From: Shewanella japonica
Lineage (GTDB): Bacteria > Pseudomonadota > Gammaproteobacteria > Enterobacterales > Shewanellaceae
Length of the DNA: 64,000 nt
Direction of reading: 5' to 3'
NCBI RefSeq assembly: GCF_002075795.1
Contig: NZ_CP020472.1
Coordinates: forward strand, 975,001-1,039,000
Shown here: positions 51,044 to 61,362 of the stretch, piece by piece
Layout: every line of letters begins with the position of its first letter
How positions within the stretch are numbered: position 1 is the stretch's first letter
Notes under the pieces: generated by a model
Told to the model about the DNA's origin: nothing
Databases searched by the model: none
The model's input: the letters and a program-made list of their open reading frames with translations, nothing else
Made by a program: the position numbers and the translations under genes

Positions 51044-54000
51044 TGAGTCAGCATGTAAATGCCAAAGCGTCATTGCCATCAGGCATTATTTCTTGGTTCG
51101 CTCAAAACTCAGTAGCGGCAAACTTATTAATGATGGGCGTGATCATTGTCGGCCTGTTTTCATTCAATGATATTCGCAAAGAAGCTTTTCCAAGCCTTGA
51201 ACCAGACTTAGTCACAGTATCGGTGAGTTACGACAGTGGTGACCCTATTCGTGCTGAAGAAAGTATCGCGATGAAGATTGAAGAAGCGCTTGAAACCGTT
51301 TCAGGTGTTAAGCGTATTACTTCAACTTCTAATGCATCAGGCAGTAATGTTTCAATCGAAAAAGAAACTAACTATGACCTAGATACGTTGCTAACTGACG
51401 TGAAAACCAAAGTTGATGCGATCAATAACTTACCAACCGATGCTGACAATCCGGTTATTGATAAAGCCCGTCGCCAAGAGCATGCCATATGGGTGCAACT
51501 ATACGGTGATGCTGACCGCAAAACCCTACAAGATTTAGCAGAGCAGCTTAAATCAGATTTGTTAAGTCAAAGTGCTATTCGTGACTTATCGATTAGCGCC
51601 AAACTTGATCCAATGATTTCAGTTGAGGTTAATGAGGTCAAACTACAGGCATATGGCCTGACTTTGACCGATGTCTCTAATGCTATTAATGCTGAGTCAT
51701 CAAGCAGTATCGTGACCAGTTTACGTAATGCCGATAAAACCGTGCGCCTAAAAGTGTCTGAGCAAGCTTATGAAGTTGAAGACTTTAAAAATATCTCAGT
51801 ATTAACCTATGCCGATGGCAGTCATATTCTACTGTCTGACATTGCCGTGGTTACCGATACGTTTGAAGAAGATACATTCAGTTTATCTCGTTATAACCAA
51901 CAAAACGCGATGGGTATTCAGGTCGTCATGGATGAATACAGTGATGTGGTTGATATCGTTGCACAAGCAAAACAGGTTATCGAAACATGGCGTAGCAGCA
52001 ACCTATTACCTGAAAATGTTGAGATTGAAAGTTGGTATGACAAGAGTGATCTGATCACTGAACGGTTATCGCTGTTAGCGAAAAATGCATTAAGTGGTAT
52101 TGCGTTAGTCTTTATCATTTTGGCGTTATTCTTAAATATCCGTGTCGCATTTTGGGTGGCAGCCAGCTTACCGTTTGTCTTCAGCGGCACGTTATTTTTT
52201 ATGACGGACACCTTTGCTGGGTTTACCTTAAATGAAATGACTACCTTTGGTTTTATCATGGCCCTTGGGATCGTGGTTGATGATGCGGTAGTGATTGGTG
52301 AAAGTATCTATACCACACGTAAGCAACAAGGCGACTCAATCCGAAGCACTATTATCGGTACCCATAAAGTTGCCGCACCGACGATTTTTGGGGTACTCAC
52401 AACGGTTGTGGCCTTTATGTCGATAGCCGCAATTGAAGGTAAGCTAGGGGAAATTTACGCACAGTTTGGCACGATTGTGACCATCTGTTTGTTGCTGTCT
52501 TTGGTGGAATCTAAATTGATTTTGCCTGCCCATTTAGCGCATGTGAATACACAGCGCAGTGATAAAAAAACGTTTTGGAATACGATTCAACAAGGCGCTG
52601 ATAATAGCCTAGATTGGTTTAACAACCATGTTTATAAAAAGGTCATTAGCCAAGCCCTTAAGTTGCGTTATGCGGTTGTGATGGTATTTATCGCACTGTT
52701 TTTGTTAGTGATTGGTATGCCATTTACCGGTGGCGTTCGCGTGGCCTTTTTCCCTGAAATTGCAGGCGATACAGTGCGAGCTGAAATACGCATGGTTAAC
52801 GACAGTAGCTACGGCCAAACTCAAACCAATTTGATGACACTGGAAGCCAATGCCATTGAGCTTGATAAAACCTTGCGTTTAGCCGCAGGCGAGACGGAGT
52901 TTTCAAGTGATTTTGGTGCTGATTCACACTCTGATATTAGCAGCATTCAGGTTACCGCTAGCGCCGATAAGTCAGGTTCGGTGATCATCGAATTAGACAG
53001 TGATGCCGCTTATACCGCGCGTGATTTTGCCAATGCATGGTCAGATATGTCATCGCAAATGGAAGGGGTAAGTAAGCTTAAAGTATTGTCGATGAAGGAA
53101 ATGGTCGATAACTTTAAAGTTGAGCTTAAAGCCAATGATGATGGCTTATTAACTGAAGCGGCCAATAAACTTAAGCAAAAACTGCAAACCATAGACGGCG
53201 TGAGTGGCATCGATGATAACCTTGACTTAGGTGAGCCGCAGTACCGTTTTGAGTTAACACCTCAAGGGCGCGCTTTAGGGATGGATACCGCTGACTTAGC
53301 CAAGCAAGTATTGCAAGCGTTTGGTGGTGATATTGTCCAGCGTTTTCAACGTGGTAAAGATGAAGTGAAAGTGCGTGTTCGTTACCCTGAGGAAAATCGT
53401 CAGACGTTTGCTGATGTCACGACAGCCAATGTCAGAACCGCTGATGGTACTGTTGTGCCGCTAATTTCGGTCGCCAACGTTTACTCTGATTATCAGCAGT
53501 CAGAAATCACCCGTATTGATAATCAGCGCGCGGTATACATTACCGCTGTGGTTGATAAAGAAGTGATTGCGTCCAATGAGTTGGTCACGCAATTGCAGCA
53601 AAGCATGGTGCCACAATTAAACGCTGACTACCCAACGGTAAAAATTGACTTTACAGGTGAAGCTGAGCAGCAAAAAGAGTCCACAGACTCAATGCAAGCG
53701 ACCTTTGTATTAGCGCTAATATTAATTTTTGCGCTGTTGGCGATACCGCTTAAATCGTACGTGCAGCCAATGATCATTATGATAGCGATTCCATTTGGTA
53801 TTGTGGGGGCGATTTTAGGGCACTGGTGGAATGATTTAACTATCAGTATCTTATCGCTAAATGGTATTTTGGCGTTAAGTGGCGTGGTGGTGAATGACAG
53901 TCTACTACTAGTATCACGTTTTAATGAGTTAGTACGTGAGAAGTCGATGCCGATTGGCGATGCTATTGAGCAAGCTTGTACAGGACGTTTACGTGCTGTG

Positions 54001-54237
54001 TTACTGACCTCGATTACCACATTTGCAGGTCTTGCTCCGCTATTAAGTGAAACCTCAATGCAAGCGCAGTTCTTAATTCCTGCAGCAGCGGCATTAGGTT
54101 ACGGTATCCTATTTGCTACAGTGATAACCTTAGTATTAACACCGTCGTTGCTGATGATTCAAGCCGATGCTGAAAGCGGCATTAAAAGGTTAAAGCAACG
54201 TTTGTTTGGCTCAGCTAACACTTTGCAAACGCAATGA
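51043..54237 (+). CDS. RND multidrug efflux permease
   Basis: 1064 residues with 12 helices and two large periplasmic loops in the AcrB/HAE arrangement. Motifs: NSVAANLLMMGVIIVGLF at TM1, ALGIVVDDAVVIGESIY in TM4 (the paired Asp of the proton relay), APTIFGVLTTVVAFMSIAA, and the second-half LALILIFALLAIPLKSYVQP with LNGILALSGVVVNDSLLLVS. It drives export by proton influx; the substrate range is unknown. It belongs to a more distant HAE branch than AcrB. Last gene before its two-component system. Confidence 0.93.
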   Translation: MSQHVNAKASLPSGIISWFAQNSVAANLLMMGVIIVGLFSFNDIRKEAFPSLEPDLVTVSVSYDSGDPIRAEESIAMKIEEALETVSGVKRITSTSNASGSNVSIEKETNYDLDTLLTDVKTKVDAINNLPTDADNPVIDKARRQEHAIWVQLYGDADRKTLQDLAEQLKSDLLSQSAIRDLSISAKLDPMISVEVNEVKLQAYGLTLTDVSNAINAESSSSIVTSLRNADKTVRLKVSEQAYEVEDFKNISVLTYADGSHILLSDIAVVTDTFEEDTFSLSRYNQQNAMGIQVVMDEYSDVVDIVAQAKQVIETWRSSNLLPENVEIESWYDKSDLITERLSLLAKNALSGIALVFIILALFLNIRVAFWVAASLPFVFSGTLFFMTDTFAGFTLNEMTTFGFIMALGIVVDDAVVIGESIYTTRKQQGDSIRSTIIGTHKVAAPTIFGVLTTVVAFMSIAAIEGKLGEIYAQFGTIVTICLLLSLVESKLILPAHLAHVNTQRSDKKTFWNTIQQGADNSLDWFNNHVYKKVISQALKLRYAVVMVFIALFLLVIGMPFTGGVRVAFFPEIAGDTVRAEIRMVNDSSYGQTQTNLMTLEANAIELDKTLRLAAGETEFSSDFGADSHSDISSIQVTASADKSGSVIIELDSDAAYTARDFANAWSDMSSQMEGVSKLKVLSMKEMVDNFKVELKANDDGLLTEAANKLKQKLQTIDGVSGIDDNLDLGEPQYRFELTPQGRALGMDTADLAKQVLQAFGGDIVQRFQRGKDEVKVRVRYPEENRQTFADVTTANVRTADGTVVPLISVANVYSDYQQSEITRIDNQRAVYITAVVDKEVIASNELVTQLQQSMVPQLNADYPTVKIDFTGEAEQQKESTDSMQATFVLALILIFALLAIPLKSYVQPMIIMIAIPFGIVGAILGHWWNDLTISILSLNGILALSGVVVNDSLLLVSRFNELVREKSMPIGDAIEQACTGRLRAVLLTSITTFAGLAPLLSETSMQAQFLIPAAAALGYGILFATVITLVLTPSLLMIQADAESGIKRLKQRLFGSANTLQTQ

Positions 54238-54401
54238 TAGCAGAATGAAATGTAACGCATCGTTCGATTCAGTTAGACTGAGTATATGATCTTATTGCTC
54301 AGTGAATGATGCTCGTTTTGTGCAGCGTAACGGCTATTGAATACACAATTATACGCGGGCGATAAAGCTTCGCACTGATATGGAATCTAAGAGGGAAAAC
54401 A

Positions 54402-55109
54402 ATGTCTGATCATTTGCAGTTACTTCTGGTTGAAGATGATATTGACCTAGCAACAGCGATTATTGATTACCTTGAACTGGAAGATATTCAGTGCGATCAC
54501 GCAGCCAATGGCGCTGTCGGCGTTAATTTAATTGAAACCAATCAATATGATGTTGTGGTGTTGGATTTAAACCTGCCGAAAATGAATGGCCTTGAAGTGT
54601 GTGAACGTATACGCGCTCAAGGCATTGATGTACCAGTGCTAATGCTTACCGCCCGAGATACCTTAGATGATAAGTTAGTTGGCTTTTCAAAAGGGGCAGA
54701 TGATTACCTCATTAAACCCTTTGCGATGGAAGAGTTAATTGTACGATCGCAAGTGCTATCACGCAGACGCAGCGGCGAGGTAAGTAAACTTATGGTAGCG
54801 GATTTAGCATTAGATCTGCACAGCAAAACGGCTACACGAAAACAGCAGCCGCTTAAATTGTCACCCACAGCGACTAAAATACTTGAGTGTTTATTACGAG
54901 AAAGTCCTAAAGTTGTTTCACGAGAAAAGCTCATGCAAAGTGTGTGGGGAGATGAGCAGCCAGACAGTAATAGTCTTAAAGTGCACATGTTTAACTTACG
55001 TAAAGCCGTAGATGGAAACTGCGAAGAAGCGCATAAGTTAATTCATACGATAACAGGCCAAGGCTTTGTTCTTAAAGTTGAATCTGAAAAGAGTGTGCCC
55101 ACATCATGA
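54402..55109 (+). CDS. OmpR-family response regulator of the efflux operon
   Basis: 235 residues. Receiver: LLLVEDDIDLA, Asp in VVVLDLNLPKMNGLE (near 53), LMLTARD, and Lys in DDYLIKPF. Winged helix: LKLSPTATKILECLLRESPK, DSNSLKVHMFNLRKAVDG and ITGQGFVLKV. The gene begins 164 bp after the pump and its stop overlaps the kinase start, so the pair is coupled and probably controls the efflux genes upstream. Confidence 0.93.
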   Translation: MSDHLQLLLVEDDIDLATAIIDYLELEDIQCDHAANGAVGVNLIETNQYDVVVLDLNLPKMNGLEVCERIRAQGIDVPVLMLTARDTLDDKLVGFSKGADDYLIKPFAMEELIVRSQVLSRRRSGEVSKLMVADLALDLHSKTATRKQQPLKLSPTATKILECLLRESPKVVSREKLMQSVWGDEQPDSNSLKVHMFNLRKAVDGNCEEAHKLIHTITGQGFVLKVESEKSVPTS

Positions 55110-56362
55110 AGATAAGACCCAGCATAAAAATATACTTTTTACTTGCCATGTTACTCACTGGCACTGTTATCGTTGTCGGCATGTCAGCTGTTGCGGTCAG
55201 TTATTTTTTTTCTGGGTTAGATGTTGCGATGACGAACTTTGTTCGCTCTCAAGCGAATGAAATAACATTAGAGGGCGACAAGCCCTTAACGATAGGGGAA
55301 CTTACCGTCGCGACTCGTTGGGAGTCATTGCCCCAAGTGATCCAAGATAACATTGATGTTAATGACCTAGAGCCTAATCAGTTAACCAAAAAAATCGATG
55401 GGTTACCGATAATCGATCAACCCAAAAGAGCCTTGTTTGCAATGAAGGTTATATCTGGCGATACAGTGCGTTATGCCTCTGTCATGCTAGATAAGAAAGA
55501 CAAACAAAAGCGCAGTAATAAACCACCGCAATTTATCTATATTTTACTTGTCGGACTGATTGCGATTATGTTGTTTTCATTAGTGCTTTTTTTAGTACTG
55601 CGCAAAGTCGCCAATCCCGTTGAACAGTTAAAAGAGTGGGCTAAATCGCTTGATAAAGACAAGCTAACTCAGCCTCGTCCTAATTTTCATTACAGTGAAC
55701 TAAACACGTTAGCTGATATAGTACAGTCAAGTTTAAGCTCTGTGCAGGAAACCTTAGGCAGAGAAAAACGCTTTTTAGGCTATGCAAGCCATGAGCTGCG
55801 CACTCCTATTGCCGTTTCTCGTACCAATGCTGAGCTATTACGTAAAATGATAACGAAGCAATTGCCCGCAGAAAAACAGCTGGCTGTGCTTGATAGAATA
55901 GAGCGAGCAGGGCTAACAATGACTGATTTAACTGAAACCTTATTGTGGTTAAACCGTCAAGAAGGCAAGTCATTACCGACCAGTGATGTGGCCGTTGGCG
56001 CGTTAGTCGAAGCGATTACAGCAGAGTTACATTATCTTTTACAAGGTAAAACGGTAGAAGTCACTTTGAGTACAGACGATACTGAATTAACCATGTCTGA
56101 AGGCTTATATCGGATCATTATTACTAACCTTATTCGTAATGCATTTCAGCATACTTTTAACGGCAAGGTGGTGATTGAGCAGTTAAACGATCACTTATCG
56201 ATTACCAATTATAACCTTGACCCTGATGATCAAAATCAAGCGGATGATTTGGGCTTTGGATTAGGGTTAGAGTTAACTGAAAAATTAGTGAATCAATATG
56301 GATGGCATTATCAAGTGACAGAAGTCGAAGGCGGCCGCAAGGTTGAACTTAACTGTAAGTGA
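55106..56362 (+). CDS. Sensor histidine kinase of the efflux operon
   Basis: 418 residues. TM1 (IYFLLAMLLTGTVIVVGMSA) and TM2 (IYILLVGLIAIMLFSLVLFL) bracket a periplasmic domain of ~110 residues. A HAMP-like stretch, an H-box YASHELRTPIAVSRTNAELL, an N-box NLIRNAFQHT and GLGLELTEKL follow. The ATP-lid D-box is short. Its stimulus is unknown; its position suggests envelope stress or the pumped compound. Confidence 0.9.
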   Translation: MKIRPSIKIYFLLAMLLTGTVIVVGMSAVAVSYFFSGLDVAMTNFVRSQANEITLEGDKPLTIGELTVATRWESLPQVIQDNIDVNDLEPNQLTKKIDGLPIIDQPKRALFAMKVISGDTVRYASVMLDKKDKQKRSNKPPQFIYILLVGLIAIMLFSLVLFLVLRKVANPVEQLKEWAKSLDKDKLTQPRPNFHYSELNTLADIVQSSLSSVQETLGREKRFLGYASHELRTPIAVSRTNAELLRKMITKQLPAEKQLAVLDRIERAGLTMTDLTETLLWLNRQEGKSLPTSDVAVGALVEAITAELHYLLQGKTVEVTLSTDDTELTMSEGLYRIIITNLIRNAFQHTFNGKVVIEQLNDHLSITNYNLDPDDQNQADDLGFGLGLELTEKLVNQYGWHYQVTEVEGGRKVELNCK

Positions 56363-56372
56363 TTGATAAAAA

Positions 56373-56401
56373 ATGCCTGCCAGAGGGGAGCTGGCAGGCA
56401 T
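56373..56401. terminator. Bidirectional terminator between the kinase and protease genes
   Basis: TGCCTGCCA pairs with TGGCAGGCA (9-bp stem, loop of about nine bases) midway between the two convergent genes. There is a weak A-run on the left. Confidence 0.7.
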
Positions 56402-56464
56402 AAGAAAGATATAGTGCTACAGCAACATAGGCGCTATAACTTGCCCATTACGGACAGGGTCGAG

Positions 56465-58897
56465 TTATTGAAAACTTAATTCCCAAGCGTTTATTGTTCC
56501 AGTATCTCGTCGTGCACTATCAACCGCTTTTAGCGTCCAATTTCCAGATGACTCAACACCTGACATATCAACCGTATAGGTGTTAACAATGTCATTGGCA
56601 CTGCCGCCACTGTTGTCATGCAATACAGCAACTTGACCAGTAGGGCTATATAGCTCGACTTTTAAATCACCGATGTAAGTATGACTAATATTGACGCTGA
56701 CGGTGATTTCACCTGAGTCACCCGTGCGTGTTGCAGATAAGGTGCTACTAGCGCCTACACTGCTGTTATCAGGAATGTTATAGCTAGTATTGTTTGAGTA
56801 AGTTGCAGCGCCGCCGGTGCCGCCACTGCCACCGCCAGTCGAATCAGTGTAGTTAGCCACTAAACTCACGCCACTAAATGCACTATAACCTCGCACCATG
56901 ACATGGTATGTACCCGTTTGCGCTGAAGCGATAGGACAAGATTCAGCATTTCCGCCTTTCCAAGGACGACAGTCATAGCTGCTGGTGGTTGGTGCTGCGC
57001 CATATTGCACGTATAAATCAGCGTCACCGCTACCGCCGCTCATAGTAAAGCTTAAGTCTGTAGCACCTGCTGGTACATCAATTGTGTAAAATAACTCATC
57101 ACCTGTCGCGCCACTTAAATTAGATTTAGCCACACCATTGACCAGCTCATTATCACCGACACCTGTGCCAGGATCTGTTGGTCCATTACAAGAAGCATCC
57201 AAATAAGCTTTAGCTGCTTGGGCATCAACCAAACCATAACCGGTTCGGTTATCACGACCTGCAACATCTAAGTCTTCAGCTGTTGCATTAAGCGCAGCAC
57301 GTACTTGGGCCGCACTACATTCTGGGTGATGACTCCAAACTAAAGTAGCGACACCTGATACATGTGGTGTGGCCATAGATGTACCATTGTAGTACTCGTA
57401 ATCTTCATTATCGGTATTGCTGACAGTTGCAGTCGCGCCGATTTGATTTCGCAGTGCCAGACCTGTAGCGCGATCGACTGAGACAGATACAATAGGGGCT
57501 TCATTATTACTGTCGACTAAAAATGGGTTTTGTAGTCCTGGTAAGGCGGTATTACTGTAGACAATTGACGCGCTAGCACCTGCGGCTTCACAAGCTTTAA
57601 CAGCGTTAATATCAGGGTAACTTGTCCCTTGGTTGCCAATACGTTCAACTAAACAAATTTTATTGTTCATGTTGCCACAGTTAAAACTACTGCCGTTAAC
57701 GGTACATTCTGCCAACTCACCCGTTGCAGAGCCGATAAAAGGAGTACTGACATGGTTTGAACCAGAAAGTACATAGCGATTATGCGGCACAACGCCATTA
57801 TCAAAATACGATTGACCGTTAATAGTAATATCGGCTAAACGACCTTCGCCTCGGGTCACCGTTGATAAAATTGCTTCACCAGGACCTGAGATTTCGACTT
57901 GCGCAGTGAACTGCGAAAATGCCGCATGGTCTTTATTGCTATCGACCGCCGCTACTGACATGACAGAGTCATAAGATGCTGGGTAGCTCAGAGTTGAATT
58001 ACCATCATTACCTGCAGCTGCAATCAATAACACACCGTTATTTTCATGGGCAGCGAGCGCATTTCTCTCTGTGTTACTAGAGCCTGAACCACCTAAACTC
58101 ATGGTGACAACATCAGCGTTGTTATTCACACAAGTATCGACAGCTGCGACTAGATCGGATGAATAACCCCAACCAGAAGCATTAAACACTTTAATCACAT
58201 GGATGTTCGCGTTTTGATTTGGCATAACACCAACAACACCTTCATTGTTAGCGATAGCTGCAATGGTACCTGCAACGTGAGTACCGTGGGCATTTCCAGC
58301 TCCTGGCTCATACCAATTGTTAGTGCCAGAGTTATTGGTGCCAGTGACATTGTTGGCGTTTAAGTCGTTATGACCCAAGTCGTATCCAGAATCAATAATA
58401 CAGATTGTACGATTGCCCGCTTGGCTATCACTGACAGCTGTTGCGCCGACATAAGTCTGACCCCAAGGAGTGCTTTCACTTAATAATCGACGTGGTACAT
58501 CTTCTTCAACGTAATCAACATCGGCACGATATCTCAGTGCTTGTAGGTTTTTACTATCGAGCTTAACGCTATAGCTATTACTGCGCCCAATTCGCTTCAT
58601 TTCTTTCGCTGAAACACTGTTCATGGCGCGAAAATGAGAAAAGACTTCATTGCTTCTAGGTTCGTATTGGGCATCACTTATGGCATCGGAGGATGCAGAT
58701 GTTGAAAAGCCAGCTGCTGCAGCATTGGCATTTTTAAATTTAACGATATAACGCTTTGGCAGTGGGTTTTGTTGGTCGAGCTGAGGTGAATTACTATTCA
58801 CATTTGGTGTAAAAACAGGTGCTGCGTTGATGCTGGCAGAGATCGAAAGTGCCAACACAGACAGTCCTAGCACTGTTGTGGCTTTATTTTTTGTCAT
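56465..58897 (-). CDS. Secreted subtilisin-like serine protease with PA, PPC and P domains
   Basis: 810 residues with a signal peptide (VLGLSVLALSISASINA). An I9 propeptide (~45-120, PKRYIVKFKNANAAAAG) precedes the S8 catalytic domain: Asp in ICIIDSGYDLG (~168), His in NAHGTHVAGTIAA (~205), Ser in NGTSMATPHVSGVATLVW (~508). A PA domain is inserted at ~370-470. A PPC domain (~600-690, LSFTMSGGSGDADLYVQYG) and a C-terminal P/proprotein-convertase domain (SHTYIGDLKVELYSPTGQ) follow. It is most likely exported by type II secretion. Single gene with a GGAAGA ribosome site. Confidence 0.93.
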   Translation of the reverse strand: MTKNKATTVLGLSVLALSISASINAAPVFTPNVNSNSPQLDQQNPLPKRYIVKFKNANAAAAGFSTSASSDAISDAQYEPRSNEVFSHFRAMNSVSAKEMKRIGRSNSYSVKLDSKNLQALRYRADVDYVEEDVPRRLLSESTPWGQTYVGATAVSDSQAGNRTICIIDSGYDLGHNDLNANNVTGTNNSGTNNWYEPGAGNAHGTHVAGTIAAIANNEGVVGVMPNQNANIHVIKVFNASGWGYSSDLVAAVDTCVNNNADVVTMSLGGSGSSNTERNALAAHENNGVLLIAAAGNDGNSTLSYPASYDSVMSVAAVDSNKDHAAFSQFTAQVEISGPGEAILSTVTRGEGRLADITINGQSYFDNGVVPHNRYVLSGSNHVSTPFIGSATGELAECTVNGSSFNCGNMNNKICLVERIGNQGTSYPDINAVKACEAAGASASIVYSNTALPGLQNPFLVDSNNEAPIVSVSVDRATGLALRNQIGATATVSNTDNEDYEYYNGTSMATPHVSGVATLVWSHHPECSAAQVRAALNATAEDLDVAGRDNRTGYGLVDAQAAKAYLDASCNGPTDPGTGVGDNELVNGVAKSNLSGATGDELFYTIDVPAGATDLSFTMSGGSGDADLYVQYGAAPTTSSYDCRPWKGGNAESCPIASAQTGTYHVMVRGYSAFSGVSLVANYTDSTGGGSGGTGGAATYSNNTSYNIPDNSSVGASSTLSATRTGDSGEITVSVNISHTYIGDLKVELYSPTGQVAVLHDNSGGSANDIVNTYTVDMSGVESSGNWTLKAVDSARRDTGTINAWELSFQ

Positions 58898-59413
58898 AAC
58901 TATCTTCCATGTTATTCAGAGTAAAAAATTGTTTATTATAATTTTTACAGCGAAAAAATCTGTTTTAGCTCGCTGCGACGATCAATGTATCTTTAGTTGT
59001 TACAGTTGTAAAATAAATGTAAATAAAGTTGAGTGAAGGAGTCGTGCTCGATGAAATGAATTTTTGATGAATAAATATTCAAATTGAGATGAGGTTTATT
59101 GTTCTGTTTTGCGAAGTGTGTGATTTAATATTCAGTGATATGCAGTTTTTATTTGAAAAAGGGGAGCGGGTTTAGATATTGAGTTAAAGTCAATATAACT
59201 GTCTAACCATATGATTTATTTAGTTTATATTTTTTGTAAATTATTTTTGTAAATTATTTTTAAATTGGCCGTCGCAATAGCGTTATTTTGCTTAGGTAAT
59301 CAAGAGGGCATTCAACTTTGGCGTATATCGGTTTTGCTCAACATCCGCTCCGGCAAATACATGGCAGAGCGGCGCTGTTGAGTTAACGTGATGAAGCTAA
59401 TACGAGTAATAAT
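58898..59413. promoter_or_regulatory. AT-rich upstream region of the protease gene
   Basis: It contains the protease promoter side and the 3' flank of trmH, both minus strand. Short direct repeats TTTTTGTAAATTA occur twice near 59230-59260. No gene. Confidence 0.4.
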
Positions 59414-60118
59414 TTACTCATCCAATGCTTCATTTTGATCGGGAGCGCGCATGCGATCCCACCAGTCATCATCAGCACTGATTTGTCCTAATTCATCTAT
59501 CGCTGGGTAAGGAATATTCTTTCTTCGACAGGCTTTAGCGTAAACAGGGTGACCTTGCTCAAATAACTTAGTTTGGCAATATTCATGGTCTAATTGCCTG
59601 TTATTATACAGTCCAGCCTCTTGGCGTTGACGCTGCGCCTCATACATGATCAAAGCACCAGCAACAGAGACATTCAGTGATTGCACCATGCCTACCATAG
59701 GAATAATGATATGCTGATCGGCGGAGTCAATTGCTTCTTGGCTAACACCATCTCGTTCGTTACCCAGTACAATTACCGTCGGTTTAGTGTAATCAATCTC
59801 ACGAAAATCCACGGCAGTGTCTGAAAATGTCGTCGCTAATACCTGCATTCCCTGTGCTCTAAACTGCTGATACGCATCTTGATAAGTTACATGCTTAATC
59901 GTGTTAACCCAGCGGTGACTACCTGAGGATGTATTACCCGACACCCATAATGAATCTTCTGGCATGACAGCATGAATTTGATGAATACCTACGCTATCGG
60001 CAGTGCGGACTGTAGCAGCGATATTATTGGTTTTATGAACCTTATCGAGACACACAGTGAGGTCGACTTGGCGGTTATCAAGCATTTCATTGATGCGGGC
60101 TAAACGTTCTGGCGTCAT
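59414..60118 (-). CDS. trmH: tRNA (guanosine(18)-2'-O)-methyltransferase TrmH
   Basis: 234 residues from ATG 60118, matching the E. coli TrmH N-terminus; the longer frame adds 42 unrelated codons. SPOUT-family motifs are clear: NNIAATVRTADSVG, TVIVLGNERDGVSQEA, and the knot PMVGMVQSLNVSVAGALIMY, followed by EAQRQRQ. It methylates G18 of tRNA using S-adenosylmethionine. The family and specificity call is strong because the alignment to the E. coli protein runs over nearly the full length. Confidence 0.93.
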   Translation of the reverse strand: MTPERLARINEMLDNRQVDLTVCLDKVHKTNNIAATVRTADSVGIHQIHAVMPEDSLWVSGNTSSGSHRWVNTIKHVTYQDAYQQFRAQGMQVLATTFSDTAVDFREIDYTKPTVIVLGNERDGVSQEAIDSADQHIIIPMVGMVQSLNVSVAGALIMYEAQRQRQEAGLYNNRQLDHEYCQTKLFEQGHPVYAKACRRKNIPYPAIDELGQISADDDWWDRMRAPDQNEALDE

Positions 60119-60325
60119 GGGGTTATTTCTACTTCTTTGAATAATAGGATGAATCGTTATCACGATTTTTTGCGCAGGGATTATAACGTTAAAACGGCGA
60201 TAAACTCGACTGAAATGTGCTTTAAGCGAAGGATTGAGGCTCAAGGGGTAACAATAGCAAGTTATGATAAATAGAAAACGAGCAAGGCTATAGGCGCTTG
60301 CTCGTTAATGATAATCGCTAATTGA

Positions 60326-61153
60326 CTATTTTTCTTTCTCAATAATGACTTTTCTGTGTGGGAAAGGAATTTCGATTCCCGCTTCATCGAGGGCTTTTTT
60401 AACCTGCTCAGGGATCGAGTACAAGATGTCAAAGTAGTGTTCACCATGACAAAATGGCCTTACGAGAAAATCCACTGAACTGTTATTGAGGGTTTCAACT
60501 TCAACAAAAGGAGCTGGGTCTTGTAACACATGAGGATGAGCGGCAAGCACTGTATCAATCACTTTTCTTACTTCATCGGTATTCTCTTTGTAAGCCACGC
60601 CAAAATGCATATCAACACCACGAATATCATGGAAGGAATGATTAACAATTTGCGCGCCCCAAATTTGGCTGTTAGGAACAATAATATGCTGATTATCGAA
60701 GGTTTTAAGAATGGTTGTGAATAAATCAATTTCTTGAACATTACCGAATCGATCGGCTGCACTAATAAAGTCGCCCACTTTATAAGGGCGGAATAATAAC
60801 AGCATAACGCCGGCAGCTAAGTTAGACAGCGTCCCTTGCAGTGCTAAGCCAACTGCTAAGCCTGCTGCACCTAATAAAGCAACAATGGATGCGGTTTGTA
60901 CCCCAAAGCGGTTTAATACGGCAATGGCCACAAATGCAAGAATGACATACTTAGCGACACTGCCTAAAAAACGAAATAGGGTGTTGTCGAGTTTATCGTA
61001 GCTCTCACCAATTTTATTAATAATTGCGCTTGCTTTGTTAGCGACATATAGGCCAACGATGAGTATAAGCGCAGCGAGTAATACATTGATCCCGCCATCG
61101 ATGATGATGGGCAAATATTGATTAATATCGATTTGACTCACATAGTCTTGCAT
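60326..61153 (-). CDS. mscS: Small-conductance mechanosensitive channel, MscS family
   Basis: 275 residues, preceded by AGGAGG. Three helices (~18-40, 64-82, 90-115), the last being the pore-lining TM3 with ASIVALLGAAGLAVGLALQG, then NLAAGVMLLLFRPYKVGDFI. The beta domain carries IDLFTTILKTFDNQHIIVPN. It matches MscS in length and order. It opens to release solutes during hypo-osmotic shock. Paralogues occur, so calling it the main MscS is a moderate inference. Confidence 0.9.
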   Translation of the reverse strand: MQDYVSQIDINQYLPIIIDGGINVLLAALILIVGLYVANKASAIINKIGESYDKLDNTLFRFLGSVAKYVILAFVAIAVLNRFGVQTASIVALLGAAGLAVGLALQGTLSNLAAGVMLLLFRPYKVGDFISAADRFGNVQEIDLFTTILKTFDNQHIIVPNSQIWGAQIVNHSFHDIRGVDMHFGVAYKENTDEVRKVIDTVLAAHPHVLQDPAPFVEVETLNNSSVDFLVRPFCHGEHYFDILYSIPEQVKKALDEAGIEIPFPHRKVIIEKEK

Positions 61154-61362
61154 TTAATGCCTCCTGCATAAAAGGGATACTTACCTTAGATTCAACAAAT
61201 ATGCGGTATTGGATTGAACATAACTGAGCTGCTAGTTAGGCAAGTTATTTCAAGCTAATGACTTGATATTATTGATATCAAATGAAGCTTAGCACAACCC
61301 TGTGCTATATGTGATGACAAGCGCTTTACGCTAATACTTTTGCTTTAGACAATCAGTAGAAA